Assembly (NCBI GenBank): GCA_022747635.1
Contig: JAKTNV010000003.1
Span: 101,354,454 to 101,418,453, forward strand
From: Hetaerina americana
Lineage: Eukaryota; Arthropoda; Insecta; Odonata; Calopterygidae
Direction of reading: 5' to 3'
Length of the DNA stretch: 64,000 nt
This document shows positions 35,253 through 48,770 of this stretch, piece by piece (the stretch's first letter is position 1; each line of letters begins with the position of its first letter). A program made the translations under genes and the position numbers. A model generated the notes under the pieces. It saw only the letters and a program-made list of their open reading frames with translations, searched no databases and had not been told where the DNA came from.

Positions 35253-35389
35253 GGTCAGAAGAACTCTTCTTCCTTGCGTGTAAGAACCAACGAGGAGTGG
35301 CGTGCTGAAAATTACCCGCGTGCCTACGAGTGCCAAAAATTTGGCAAAAAACAGCCAAAAGCAACAGTTTTTTAAAAACTGGATTCCGT

Positions 35390-35510
35390 TTTAATAGGTG
35401 GGGGAAGGGCTCACCTGGTACTAAGCCCCTACGGCAGGTGAAATTCATACATCCCGAGTAGGGAGGTTTGTTTCCTTTCCAATGCCACCTGGCATTTTCC
35501 AGATACGTAT
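35390..35510 (-). repeat. tRNA-derived SINE, family A, 3' part only
   Basis: Matches the body of the 2190-2443 copy: GGTACTAAGCCCCTACGGC against TGTACTAAGCCCTATTCGGC, then GTGAAATTCA and GTAGGG. The tRNA-like head is missing, so the copy is 5' truncated. Confidence 0.65.
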
Positions 35511-38254
35511 TTCTATGTTACTTATAAGACCGCCTTGTTTGGGGCGACCAACTCGGACTCCTTCACGTTGACACACTCGGATAGGCTCAAAAATGTTGTC
35601 ACTTCTTTAAATTATGTTTATTTCACTTTTTCTAAGTGCTAAAACCTCGGCACACTCTGTCATGTTCGTGTTCCACGAATGAAAATTCGTGTGATGGTTT
35701 TCCGTATTTGTAATGCTTACGTGTACTCTTTTTTTGCAATTGTTTGAGGTTATATTTTTTATTGTGACTTTTCAAGCCAACCAAGATCCTTGTTGGCCAA
35801 GTCTAGTCCTGGTTGGCTTCTCCAGGTTATCGCTTGCCGTTAGACGTGGCAGAATTACTGTGGCACGAAACACTACGCTCTTTGGAAGAGGTTATTGTAT
35901 AAAGTTTTGATTGTAATCGGTTAACTCCCGTGTGTATCTTAAGAATAAATGCCTTTTTGACTCACCGCTTATAAATATTCGCCAAATGTATGTAGTATTT
36001 TTCCCTTCTAAATTTAATGATTAAATATAATCTTGTTAAGTAGCCCTCAATGGTTCCATCCGTTGGCTGTGACAAGCATTCGTTAAAGCTTTTCCATAAA
36101 AATATTCAGGTGGTACAGAAGTGCGAACTTTGAATGTTTTTATTCAATTTTATTCATGATAATCTGGAGCAGGGATATGAAGTATGCATCCGTTTTCTTT
36201 AGTTTTTTTTAGATAGCTGACCTAGAAAGACGGATGTAGCCATTTCTTGCTCTGACGTTTTTATTTCCGAAGCTATCTATTGTTTGAAGCCTACGAATAA
36301 TATCAACTCCGAACCTTCCCCCAACCCCCTCTCTGGTGGAGAACAAGGGGCTCATGCCATTTCATTTCGTGGAATTGGGCCATTTATAATGTGTTCATAT
36401 TTTTGTTCGTGTTTGGAATAACCGAAACTGGTTATTCATATCAATGGTCGAATTTGGGGTGATTTTCTTTTTGAGATTACAGTTTGGCCAGAGCGACCAG
36501 TATCTATTGGTAAAAATCTCGACACTCTCCATTCCAAGCTGTAGCAATAAGATGCCCCTGGAATGGTGAAATGGGGAATGTTGCCCAGAACTATCTTCCC
36601 ATGCGAGTGTCGGCTCAAAATAGCTTTCCCTATTAATGGAGATGAATTTATCGCGCTCTTTCATCTTTCATTTGCATTAGACTCCGTGGGCTTTTAAATA
36701 TATTGTATGTGGATATTATTAACTGACAGTTGTTCGTTTAGTTAATTATTGAAACTCAAGCGTAAAGCGAGCTCTCTTACTTTCTTGTGATCGCCCTACA
36801 TGCACCCTTTTCGAGAAAGTAGCCCATGAAGGGAAGGGGGGAGAGTGAGGATCTAATTGTATGTGCCTTAAAATAGCTTGGCAGTGTGCTCGCGGTTTTA
36901 GATTGGCCGTTCTCGTGGAATGGGATAGAAACCGTCAAGTTTTTACAACAAATGACGTCGAGGTTGTTTTCCCCTGATTACCATGTCATGGTTGTAGGGT
37001 TGTAGATGGCTTTAACGCGATCGTCGTACTCGGATTAGCGGTCGCTATTTTTGCAGTTTGAATTGGTAGATGTTTCTTTGTAGATATTTTCAAAGTGGAG
37101 CTAGATGTGACGGTAACTTAAAAAAATACTGTAGAATATAAAAAAATGTTGCGTCGATAGGATTGCATTAAGCATGCAATTATTGAGTAATATTTTTTCG
37201 TTTCAAATTTTTTCGTTTCAGGCCTGTAAAACCCTGAAGTGGCAGGTGAAGGGGTATATTTTTATGGCTTTATACGCAGTATTTTCGTTGACCGACTGTT
37301 GAAGTTAAACTCGCGTCCGAATGAAGCAAGTTTTATTGATGAGGTGCATAACCTTCCTCATGATAAAGTTTGGTAGTTTTGCAATCGGGGTTGAATGCGT
37401 GTCGGCATTAAGGCGTATAGGACTTGAGATAGCCAGTGTGGTTTGATTAGTGATTGATTTCATCTCCGTGGGGTGGAGAATGGTGGAATAGGGCGTCAAT
37501 TAAATGCAAAGGGATAGCGAGTGAGGGGGAATCCATTTTGCGTGCTCGGACGAAAAATGCGGCGCAGTGATTCCGCACTTAATTTTTTTAGTACATCCGG
37601 CCTCGGACGTCGCTACGTCACGTTCACCTTCAAGTAGATCCCTCATCTCCTCGAAAGCAGATGATGCAGTCCATTTCGGTACTTGGGATTCTTGGAAAAT
37701 TTATCTTGGTTTCAAAATTCCTTCACGTGGATTGTTTAAGGACCATTAAATTAACTGCCATCACTAAAGCTTAGATCGATGGAACTAATTTCGCCGCCTG
37801 ATATCGATGGAGAACTAGTTTCCAGATGCTGCTATTTCCATTTTCTACGCCCATGTCTCCGTTTCCTCTTTCTTATTCACGCTCTTTCGCGGCAACTCTT
37901 TCAATTGCCTTAAAATTCAAATTTGACTGAAAATAATTACGCTGGTGATTTCGTTTGCCATTCAAAGATTTTAAAAAGTCATCATGTCTTGTAGAAATAA
38001 TTCGTTTATTTACGTTGCATAAATTGTAAATTTCTGGTTTAAATGTCGCTATACCCGTACATATATAGTCGAAATACGGGAACGACGTGCTTTGTCATTT
38101 TCATGTAAACATACAGGTAGAGGTATCTACATACCTGTAGATATTTTCAGATTGGAGCCTCTGATCATTACCCTAGAAGTAACCTCGCTCAGATCCCCCA
38201 GTACAACAATGGTATAACATAGCAGCACTGTGAAAACATATGAAGTGGATGTTG

Positions 38255-38330
38255 GTAATCTACATCTACATCAATACCCTGCAAGCCACCAAAAAGGTGT
38301 GTGGCAGGGGTTAATAAAAGTATCTATCAT
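38255..38330 (-). repeat. CR1-like LINE 3' tail (very short copy)
   Basis: On the minus strand, CCTGCCACACACC, TTGGTGGCTTGCAGGGTA and a terminal GATGTAGATGTAGATTA. The tail matches the 26870 copy (CCTGCAAGCC on +). The GATGTA-type repeat at the end looks like the LINE's 3' microsatellite terminus. It is severely 5' truncated. Confidence 0.65.
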
Positions 38331-39914
38331 TTTTTAAATTAAAAAATATACCATTGACAATGGAAACCACGTCTGTGTAATCGTATTTAAAGTATGACCT
38401 AGAATTCGCAAAATAATGCGAAATATAGAGACTACAGCTGCGGAAAATTGAAATTTTCGTTTTTAATTCCTAAGGAAAATAGCTTGTTATAACGTTCCCA
38501 TATCCACAACTGGGAACTTCTTCAGGTGCGGACCTCTGAAGTCTGCGAGTATTTATCCGCATAGATGGGAAAATAATTTTGCGTCATGCATGGCCTATTG
38601 AGAACTCTAGGCATTTTCATTGACACCAGTCATTCACTCAGAATGTATATGGATTGAAATTATTTATCCAAAAAATGTTTTTGAGGCATTTATCCGATAA
38701 GTTTTCCCCCCTCTCCTACCTTGTTGTTACAAATATTCGCATAATCATCATATGGCGATGGCTCGTGCACTTATAAACCATTTTTATTGAAATTACTCCA
38801 AGGAGTGTAAAACTTAGGCCAACAAAATACTCTTTCGCCCTTGAGCTTTATCTAATAATTGTAGTCCCTTATTTAATGATAAATAAATAATGGCTAAAAT
38901 TAATTTGACACATACCTACAAAAAACGCATTCGTTTACATTTTTAAAGTCCATCTCTAAGTTAAATTTGATAGCTCGTTTTGAACACCTGTTAAACTCTG
39001 CATATGTTCTTTTATTTAATTGTTTTTGCCGATGATTTACTGGCTTAATTTTAGTTGCTGATGATTCTAAACTTCATCGGGATGGTATAATTTACCGTGT
39101 CATCCCCATCCCCTCGGATCTTCCTCTTCCTTCCTCAAGAACGTCGCTCAATGTAATATTCGATTTAGTTGATGCCATTGAAGACTATTGCATGAGAGTG
39201 TATGAATCTCACCGTAAAATTTTATCTTCGAAAACACCGTAGATTATTATGTGCATTGGAATAAATGTCCCTGATGTCGTCATCGAATTGGTACATCCGT
39301 GAAAAATGCCAACTGGAGGCTTTTATTTTACAAATTGGGAAATTGAACATATTTTTGACGTACAAAAGTAGCCAGAACTGCAATGACTTATGCCATAGTA
39401 TCATTCAAGAGATTTGACAGTTTGTTTGTCCCACGACCATGGATGATACGAGGATTGTCTCTTTCGCCAAAACTGGTACGTTGTGGTTGCATTTGCCAAC
39501 TGTTCGAATGATGATCTACTCATATTCAATGCGAATCGGAATCGTCAATACCCGCTAGACAGTGCAGTGGCCGCAGACGTCAGCCGCATGCGGGAGGGCC
39601 GAACTCTTGACACCTCCCGGGCCATTGCAAACCATGTTCATCCGATCAATCACATCTTGTCCTCCTTTCGTTTATGACACCCAAACCATGCCAGGAGGCA
39701 TAGGCATGGTTTGGGTGGCCACGTTTTGGTTTGGCAACCTCGGGGATGAAGTATGAGTAATCCAACAATCACTGAAGCATCGCGACTTAGGCTAAGGGTT
39801 GTGCGCTCTTCTGCTCGGGTGTTTGATTACCCATGGCTACTTCCGAGAATACCTCCGGTCCAAATGATGCCGTTTTTGAGTGATTTGTGTTCGTTGAAGG
39901 ACAAGCCTTGAATC

Positions 39915-40065
39915 TAACATTTTCCACGAACGATTAAGGATCAGAATAACATTGTCTGACCGCGGTAGGGTCTTATTCGGGTCATAATTAGTCTGGTGTG
40001 CATTCACCCCCAGCCACACACACTAGCGGTGGCTTTCAGGGTGCTGAAATAAATAAAAGTAAATA
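39915..40065 (+). repeat. CR1-like LINE 3' tail
   Basis: TTCCACGAACGATTAAGGAT, CGCGGTAGGGTC, TTAGTCTGGTGTGCATTCAC and GGTGGCTTTCAGGGTGC align with the 3' ends at 4650-4800 and the complement of 26880-27000. No coding part remains. Confidence 0.75.
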
Positions 40066-43000
40066 AATTTCGTCAGAAAGAGGGGTTATAGTCAAAGTGA
40101 TCCAGTTTCTATATTAGGATTGAGAGGCCGACAAGTATAGTGTGATAGTATAAAATTGAAATGCCTGAATAATTGTAAAGAAAAGCCGCAACGTAAATTA
40201 TAATCTCGTTCCCATCTCTGCTATTGTTATTCTTTGAATCAAAGAGAAATTTTAAATCATTACAAAATATTTCAAGATAGCAGGCGAAATGATACAACCT
40301 TTGACGTAACCAAGGTAATGGGACTTTAAAGATTACTTTGTTGCCAAAGAAGTATTATTTAAAAATTGCCTTTATCTATTCATTATCAGAGCACTGATTG
40401 ATAGTAATGTGAACATAGGAGAAATTTTAGTGTTTATTTATGGGCACACTAATGTGGCACTTCAACAGTAAGATTTTGATACATACGACTGAGCATGTTG
40501 TTGATATTATGTCACTTGGCAGAAATATTAATACATTGTGGGTTACCGAAGGACTACTCATTTACATTCTATCCGCTTTTGAAGGGGACAGACTCAAGCC
40601 ACTCAGTAAAATTGGTGGTTGAATCATGGAACGTTTTTCTGCTCTTACGGTCGCTAATATTTGATAGGACAAGGATTTGTGGTATCGGTTGGTTCGACAG
40701 TCAATATTTCGCTCATGGTGAGTTCGCCTAAGATATATTTTAAAGTTGCATAAATTGTATATAGGGTTGTATTAGCTCATTGTTGACATTCCACTAGTAC
40801 AATTTTTATTTGTCCAGTGAGTGAAGCTTCATCGTCTAGCGAAATGCTTACCACCCTAGGTCTTCTAATAGTTTCATGCGTTACTCTTTGTTTGCATTCC
40901 TATTTTTGTAAACAAATTTTACATTTTAAATTCGAAATAATTTTTTTTAAATCGAGAAAAGAATTTTTGTTTTTTTTTCGGATGCAACATAATAAATTTT
41001 GAACATTAATTATCATTTGCCACGTTACCACTACGGCATTTAGTTAGACAAAGAATATATTTTACGGGTTGCTGAATTCATGTTCTTAAATTGTTTCCAG
41101 CTTTGAATAACTGTTTTAGGTCAGTTTCGCCGAGGATACAGCATACTTAGGCAATGCTCAAAACTTTGATTGCCATGTTCACTGGAGGCTTTGACATATC
41201 CCATCAACTTTTTGTAAACATATTCGTAGGTTCTTCTCTTCGGATCGTTATGCACTAACAGTTTACGTTGCGTTGGTCTTTTGGTTTAAAAAAATGTCAT
41301 TAATTACAGAAAATACGAGATAATTACTCAATACACCTTTGGGAAGAATCTATTACAGCGACATTAGACCATCAAATATTCAGCCTAAGGAGTGTGAAAA
41401 TTCCTCGATAGTTTACGGTAAATAGGTTCAGTTAAATCTCTTAGGAAAGAAAAATGGCATTACTACCCATTTGGGGAGGGAAGTTTTTCATGCTTTTTCA
41501 AATGGGTGAGTAGGGTAAACGGTGGGATATTATTGTAGATCTTCTAGGTTTAATTCCGTTTTCTTAAATGGCGGTTATTGATGCGACATGGTGATAAACA
41601 TAAATGCACTTGAACAAAGGTTTTCAGGTATTTTTAATTTAAAAAAAAATCTGTCACACTTAGAGTAAGGATGAGGTGAAAGTCTTTCCGCAAGTGAAAT
41701 TGTGTTTCTTTCTCTTTCAAACGGAAATATTATTTTATGTATCAAGCACTTTTTGGAAATAACTGGAACCATCGTACGTTCTGCATTTTTATGCCGATCC
41801 GAAATTGCAATCGCAAGAAATGAAATTCGGAAATCGAAAGGCGAAAATGGAATATACTGCTGGAAGACGTATCTGCTGATAAAAGGTTTAAAATATGCAA
41901 TTTTACTACCCGGAATTTAATTAATATTTTTGCAGCTGTTTTAAGAGTTACAGTTAATCATATCGAAGTAGTTGTCTGAATAATGAGCTCTTCGCCATTG
42001 AATACGCGTCCAAACAACTGCAAAAATTATCATCTCTTCCTTTAATAAAAAGCCGGAAATGTGAAAGTAAGAAACATTTGGCAGAGAAATATTTTTCAGA
42101 AAGAAGAAGACGTCAATGGTCGGCACTAAATAATTGCAATAAGAAGTAATTGTCTTCCGGCATTTCAATGGCTGACGCTACTATCGACGCTTTGGCAGCT
42201 GACCGAGCCTGGTGTTGGACGGCCCGCTAATATTTCACGCGTTGTGTACGCCATGACAATACCTAAGCGTTCAATAATTAATAAGTTTTCTATATAAAGT
42301 TGCATAAATGTAAATATTTTGATAGTAGCATCGTAGTAATTTTTAGTTTATTAGAAGCTTTCTTTAACCTTAGTTAAATGAAAGAATCACGGCTAATAGC
42401 GATCTGCTTCTACCGACAGCTGATCATTTCTCACTCTTGAGCAAACCTTGAGCACATCTTTTTTAACAAATAAACTTACGTGTGGTGGTAATATCCGTTT
42501 GGTTTGGGGGAAAGGAAGATTCATCCAACTTCTTACGTTACATTAATTAGTAACTAAGCGTGTTTTCCCCGAGTTGTACTACATGAACGGGCTCAAAAAT
42601 TAAACTTTTCACTTAATGAACCATTTTAGTCGTGGAACGAATAGCGAGTTGCTTTAATAATTTGGAAGGAGATTAAGACTTCACGAAAACGACTGTCCAA
42701 TTGTAAGCCGCTTCAGCTGTTCCGGATGGTGGCGCCAATAGCTGTGCGGTATTTTGTTTCCGTTATTAGACATCCGTTTAAAATAAAAGCAGAGTCGAAT
42801 TAATGGCAAATTGGTGATTGGGTGTGGTTACTTGGGTTTATCATGGAGTCCGATCAGCAGAGACATCCAAAATCGTGCCAATCGTTCGTCCAACATTATG
42901 GCAACATTTGGTTGGCATTATTTTGGTGCATCGACCCCATCGCTCTGTAAATGTCGTCATTATCCATGTTGTCACATCGGCGTTATTCACTTACCCGCAA

Positions 43001-44089
43001 TAAAAAGTGGAGTATTAATTGCTTTCCCTCAAATCCTTTATGTCAGATAAGTATCGACGTGTGTCCCTATATCCCTCTCATGTTGATGTTCGTATATTCA
43101 CAAATTCCCCGCATGCCTCTCTGGGCGTAAGAGACGGCGTCTGGTAGGACATTGGCCAGCAAGACATATTGGTGATTTGGTCATCCAACGTTGACTTGTG
43201 TTTGCGACCGTTGTGGTCGCGAATCATGCGTGTGAGATAGGATTCCTGTTATTGTTAGAATCAAGACTATTTCCCTTAATTTCCCACCTCAGTTCCATAT
43301 TCGAATGAGTCTTCTTTTAATTATTGCAACGGTGTAAGCATTAACAGTATACAGGGTGGGACATTTAAATCCAGACAAACACGCAATTCCTCGAAAGAGG
43401 TATCTTGGTCAAATTAGCGAAACCTTCCCCAGACTTCTCCCGAGCATTATACTTAGCCACAAAATCGTAATCAGTGGATCTAGAAGAATCGAACTATTTC
43501 GAAATATTACGCCAAGCGCGAACACTTTCGATTATAGTAGCTCTTCGATTGTACTACGTACTTGCACGTAACATCTCGGCCATTTGGAGATTATGATTGT
43601 TTACTAGATGCCCATAGCTTTCAAGAACGCCAATCGCGACCTCCAGTGGAACTACGATATGGCGGGATATTCAAATGGAAATTTTTCCGGATTTAAGCGC
43701 TGCAACCTGTATAATATTATATTGTTACTATTTTGTGACTATGTCAGGCCCTCAACGTATCGATCAGCCCCAATTCTAATATTCATAACATTTACGCGAC
43801 CTTTTCGGATCATTTATCGCAAGTTTTAATGAGTAATAGAATGCTATTCGGGCAGCTATAATTATTTTTGTGAATTTTAAATTGCTAAGCGACTTGACTA
43901 AGTCCTTGACTTTTTCACTCGGATATTTCACCAAAAGTCGTTTGATGAAACCAAGACTTTTTTAGTACACCTTACCCCGTATATTTTTTCCCCCTGTGCT
44001 ATCCACGACGTTAGTCATGTGCGTGTTCCATTATTTCCATCCACTCGTAAAGTGATTCGTCTCGTCTACACGGGTTATCAATCCGACGA

Positions 44090-45300
44090 TTGTTTTGTAG
44101 CAGCTCACCAAATTGTTCTATTCACTACATAGCTCTTCATTCCCTCGTAGGTTTTTCCACCGATGTTTGCCATTGCCTGCTTCTCATAATTCATCCTAGG
44201 CCTTGCTGTGTAATTCATCTCATCTGTTTTTACTTCAGTTGTGTTCCTCGGCAAACTATCGTCCTTCCGATGATGCTCAAAGAATTTCCCTCTTGTAAGT
44301 GTCCTTCGTAGGCTCATCTCTTCACCCACTTTTTGATTTGTTACACTGTCTATTCGTTTTATTTTCAGTATTTTTCTGCACCACATTACCATCGCTTCCA
44401 ATCTTCTTTTCTCTACTGCTCTAGTTGTCCAAGTCGCTTATCCGTAGATAAATAAACGCCATATACAACAATGTACTGTGTCTATGGTAATACTGCTTGG
44501 CGTCGGTAGTTGCTTGTCTCATCATTATCGATTCCGCCTCATAAATGGGAAAACTCTTCCACTTGTTCCAGTGTGTACACGTATTTCCGTTGTCTTACTT
44601 GGAGATAATCTTCTCTACTTCGATTACAGACCAGCCTTAGTTTAATTTCTGTTTATCTAAACGTACTTTTTCCCTCCTCCATATTTGCCAGTATCATTGT
44701 AAGGTCTTTTTTCTTAGTTGCAAATATGTCTACGTCGTTCGCAAATTGGAGTAAGCTTACCATTTCCCCTTGAAGTCGCCCGCCACGTCTTATACTTTCA
44801 TTGATATCTCTAATTACCTTCTCAATATCCACGTTAAATATTAATGGCGACAAGGAGGAACATCCCTCTTCTTAAGGTAAGGTCTGCTGTCTTATTTTGG
44901 CTTCTTTCTTATCTGAATATTGCTACCCGATCTCTATATGGAGCGTGTATCAACCTCCTGTTGTTATACTTCATTTGAATATTCTTCAGGGCACGTAGCA
45001 TCATCATATTCCTATCCACGTTGTAGAAATAGGTCGGTTGATCTTTTTGAATTCTCTTTTCTTTACGATGGTTCTAATGGCGAGAATAACTGGTTCATTT
45101 CTCTACTTCTTCTGAATCCTAATTACTTCTCGCTTAAATACTCTTCCACTTTTTCTCCATTTCACGGTATATTATTCTTGACGGGGTCTTCGATGTATAA
45201 GACTGCTTAAGAGGATATAGTCTCCTTTCTCATTAAACGATCCTCTTTTTGCAGTATTCTTGCATACATTGAATGAATTCTTTACCACCTTAAAGTTTCT
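44090..45300 (-). pseudogene. decayed LINE (FADD-type reverse transcriptase)
   Basis: Minus strand: MSPLIFNVDIEKVIRDINES (about 44853-44794), GEMVSLLQFANDVDIFATKK where the catalytic FADD has become FAND, DLTMILANMEEGKSTF, then further downstream MWCRKILKIKRIDSVTNQKV and GEEMSLRRTLTRGKF. This is the order expected for a LINE with an IEKVxRD...GxxxxxLRFADD reverse transcriptase followed by its C-terminal MLKISWTDKVTNEE-like segment. Multiple stops. The fragments at 425, 48130 and 59305 are probably of the same or a related family. Confidence 0.7.
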
Positions 45301-47265
45301 TCCAATACTCTTTCTATTACTTCGCTTTGTATTCATATTAAGTGATTATATTTCGCTTGTTATACTGTTAATGGTATTGCTGTTTGCTCTGCTGTCATTG
45401 AAATGGTTTCTTACAGTTCTGTAAGCTGTTCCTACTTTTTTTTGAACGAGGTCCCGCTGCACTCCTTCTCAGGCTCATTTCGCTTTTCTGCTCATGTCTT
45501 TACTCAACAATCCTTGTTGTCGATTCTTTCCTTCCTCTGTCATTGAGCTTTTGTGATTTTTTTCTCTTTTCTCTTAGGTCCAGTACTTCGTTAGTGACCC
45601 ATAGTTTCCTTTTCACATGTTACCTTCGGTGTGTAGTTCTTTTCGAAACCGATGGAAACCGAGTCTTCATTTATTTCTTCATTCGATCCTGTGTTTTTAT
45701 TGTTTTCAATTTCCTTTTCCAATTAACCCTAGAAATCCAACTCAGGCTGAGCGTCCTTCAATATATCTAACACCAAGTGAGTGTTTATCCTCTTTTTTCA
45801 ACTTCTTGAATTTCGGGTGGTACTTCATTGGAACTAAATTTTTTCGCTGTCGATACCTATCGACTGGTCAGGTTTTTTCGGTCATTTAAATGATGGCTAT
45901 CTAAATGTCTCCATCATGAGTTTATTGTCAATTTGGTAATTTCTTACATAGTATTCTGCCATTATCCATGCTAGTTGTCTTCGTGGGTGGTTATGAAAGG
46001 GTCAGTTTGCGTGAATTTGTATTATTGTTCGCAGAATTCCTAAACCATTTCTCCTCTTTCATTTCTGTTCCCTAGACCGTACCTATTCACCAGTTTTTTC
46101 CCTTCCTGGCCTTCTCCAAACGTTGCATCTCGAAGTGTTATTATGTTATTTCTCCTCTTGCATTTTCAATTACTTCGGCGATATCGCCGTCGTATATATC
46201 CTTCACCTGATCATCATTGAAGTAGTATGTTACTGGCATGTAAAATTTTACAGTACGGTATCTGTGAGTTTCATTGCTGACTTAACTATGATGACCAAAA
46301 ATACCTAGCAGTGAAACTCACTCGATGTCTTGAAAGCTTAGCCACGAGGCCCGAGGATCTTAGCTCCAATGATTTTTTCCTGTTGTATTTGGCATATCCT
46401 TGGTGTATATTGTGCGTTTCGCATGATGGTGACGTGCTCTCTGTTGGGCATGGCAGAAATTACTTCATTCTTACGTGCGCCCACTATTATTCTCTACCAC
46501 ATGGAGCAAGGTCCGAAGGTCCCCTCTAATGATTCGCGGACTAGGAGGCGGGGGTATTCCTCTGCCCTCCTCCCCCTCCACCCCACACCCAGCGTTCGCT
46601 TGAAAGCAATTCGAGAATCTAAATTGGAGAAGGTCTTAGTCGCCTTTGCCTCGTTAGTACTAGAATGTTATCGCCATTACAAAATTCCTAGAAGCAGAGA
46701 TGTCCCCTAATCGGTTGTCGGTTTTAAATAAAGAAAACTCCTGTGTTCATTGAAAAGTCGGCATCATTAACCGCGGTGAACGTCTGTCGTGAAACGAATG
46801 TTACCTCCATTATTGCAATACGGAAGCATACTAAGGGCTATTATTTTCTTACCGAGAATTTCCGAGGAAAATTAGCATTTATAAAGAAAATGTAAGTATT
46901 CAAATGCGTAATACATTTAATGCATTCAACCATTTCCCCTTCTCGTTACCACAGTTGTGGCTTTGACTAGAGTTCCTCCCCAGCTTCACCTGCTTCATGA
47001 AAAAGGTCTATGGCCCACTGGCAGTTGATGTTTTAAGTTTCCAGTTGGTTTGATCTGCTCAGCGTTGTTCACGAAATATAACGTACGTATTACCGGTAGC
47101 CGGTGCACCATTATGGGCATACAATCAAGATCAATCCGTTCTCCGTGGGAGGACTATCGCACTACTTGCCTTTTGTTATGTCATTGCAATTATTTTTTGT
47201 TAATAATTTCAAGTCAAGGATCAAATTATTAAAAGGCAAATAATGCATTCCAAAATTTCAGAGGA
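45301..47265. other. no feature supported
   Basis: AT/CT-rich DNA. The first part may be further decayed upstream LINE sequence (minus strand), but no motif could be read with confidence. Confidence 0.35.
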
Positions 47266-47345
47266 CGCCTCGATAGCTTAACTGGCCAAAGCACTCGACC
47301 GGACATCGGGGGATCTGGGTTCCAACCCCGGTCAAGGCAAATGAT
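47266..47345 (+). repeat. tRNA-like SINE head, family D
   Basis: GACGCCTCGATAGCTTAACT begins a tRNA-like sequence with A-box TAGCTTAACTGG and B-box GGGTTCCAACCCC. It ends GGTCAAGGCAAATGATTTTT. The arms do not make a clean full cloverleaf, and the downstream sequence looks like a SINE body. It is therefore called a tRNA-derived SINE or tRNA pseudogene, not a working tRNA gene. Confidence 0.6.
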
Positions 47346-47384
47346 TTTTACTCTGTGAAATTGTTGCATTGAGGGAATCGATAA

Positions 47385-47487
47385 ATAACGTCAAAATAAA
47401 ACTGTGTAATTCCACGTGTAGAATAAACTTCAATGCCACCTAGGTTTATTTTATATGTGGAATTACAAAGTTTTACTATGGCGTTAT
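47385..47487. repeat. fold-back repeat, short arms
   Basis: Left arm 47385-47417 (ATAACGTCAAAATAAAACTG ... TTCCACGT) and right arm 47455-47487 are reverse complements with several mismatches. The spacer contains CCACCTAGGTTTATTTTATA, which matches the right arm of the 52018 palindrome except that GAAACC has become GCCACC. It is probably a decayed member of that family. Confidence 0.6.
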
Positions 47488-48129
47488 TCTCCATGAATTA
47501 ATTCCACAAAGTTACGCCTGAAACCATTAATTAAAAGGTAAGTTATAAGGAAAGACAAACTGGCAAATGTAGGGCCAAATATTTAATTAAAAACCTGGGA
47601 AGTTCAGATGCCAACCAACTAAACCAGCCAATCGCCGATCAGAATTGATCGGGATCGAGAAGGAGCCGTGGCTGTTCACGCATGAAGTTTGATCTTCGCC
47701 GAGAGATTCAGGCAAAATATTTTTCCTTTGATTCGCATGAAATTGGGGTCAATTCAAAATAATTTTCATATCACCGAAGCGTCAATTAATGCAAAGGAAT
47801 AATTATTTAAAATAAATTGTACTTTATATGCTATATAAATTCTGATGACCACCACAAAATGAAAAACGCGAATTATATGTAGCACTAACGCGATTGTTTT
47901 GAATACATGTTTATGGAATACATGTACAGCATATTTTAAAATAATGGTAACATATGCAAATTAAATAAAAAACTTCGTTAATTTCCCTTAATTATAAATG
48001 GAGAAAATGGAAGAAGGGAACTATTTGAACTTTGTTGATCCCCTTCCCGAAAAAGAGTAAATCAGCTGTGTGTGAGAGCTATAGGGCAATACTTTTATTT
48101 TGACGTACGGCAGAGATAATTCACCGAAT

Positions 48130-48574
48130 CATAAATATAAAGTTACAAAAAGTGCAAGTAACTACCCAGGTGAAGATCAGTTTGGGTTAAGAAAGGGAAG
48201 AGAAACGCATTGGCACGATTGAATTGAAGAGAACATTGGTAGATACAAGAATACAAAATGTGATGACGCTGCCTTTGTGCGCTTCGTGAATTTCGAGAAG
48301 GCGTTCGACCTTTAACATGCAGGGTAGGCCAAGTCATTGGAGATATTGAGGACTATGAGAGTAGACTGAAAGGTTAGGCGATTGAATTTGTACTCGAAAC
48401 ATGGGAATGGGCGTTGATAGGGAGGGGAGTACGATAGGGGAGGCCGTAATAGCTGGAATCCCTGTCCGGTACTTTCCACATATGTGCTGAGAAATTGGTA
48501 AGGGTAGCATGGGGAGGGCTTGAGTTGGAAATTAAAGTGGGCGGCGAGATGATAAGGTCTGTCGGGTATGGGGG

Positions 48575-48576
<2 letters not shown>
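48130..48576 (+). pseudogene. decayed LINE reverse-transcriptase fragment cut by (TA)n
   Basis: The + strand reads DQFGLRKGRETHW (about 48177-48215), then FVRFVNFEKAFDL (about 48277-48315), and after frame breaks [18 protein letters not shown] (about 48519-48572). The intact motif would end in YADD, and here the sequence runs directly into the (TA)n tract. It is the same type of reverse transcriptase as at 44090-45300. Confidence 0.65.
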
Positions 48577-48622
<46 letters not shown>

Positions 48623-48624
48623 TA

Positions 48625-48684
<60 letters not shown>

Positions 48685-48685
48685 A

Positions 48686-48716
<31 letters not shown>

Positions 48717-48736
48717 ATATATATGTATATATATGA

Positions 48737-48769
<33 letters not shown>
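48577..48769. repeat. (TA)n microsatellite with GTATAC-type interruptions
   Basis: About 190 bp of TA repeats with regularly spaced TG/CA interruptions, including an internal near-duplicate block of about 75 bp. It ends at the TA that forms the left target duplication of the mariner element. Confidence 0.95.

Positions 48770-48770
<1 letters not shown>

Larger units (their letters stand above)
35511..44089. other. AT-rich DNA, no gene recognised
   Basis: Apart from two CR1-like LINE tails and a hairpin (listed separately), nothing can be supported. Open frames are all short with no motif. One 14-bp perfect hairpin, ACCCAAACCATGCC at 39679-39692 with its complement at 39703-39716, lies in a slightly GC-rich segment. 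The stretch could be intronic or intergenic. Confidence 0.45.

Noticed and set aside
42811..43050. 79-codon frame as a small gene
   Set aside because: No domain, no splice or promoter context; several such frames are expected by chance.
47266..47345. A functional tRNA gene
   Set aside because: A and B boxes are present, but arms do not pair cleanly and a SINE-like body follows; treated as tRNA-derived repeat.
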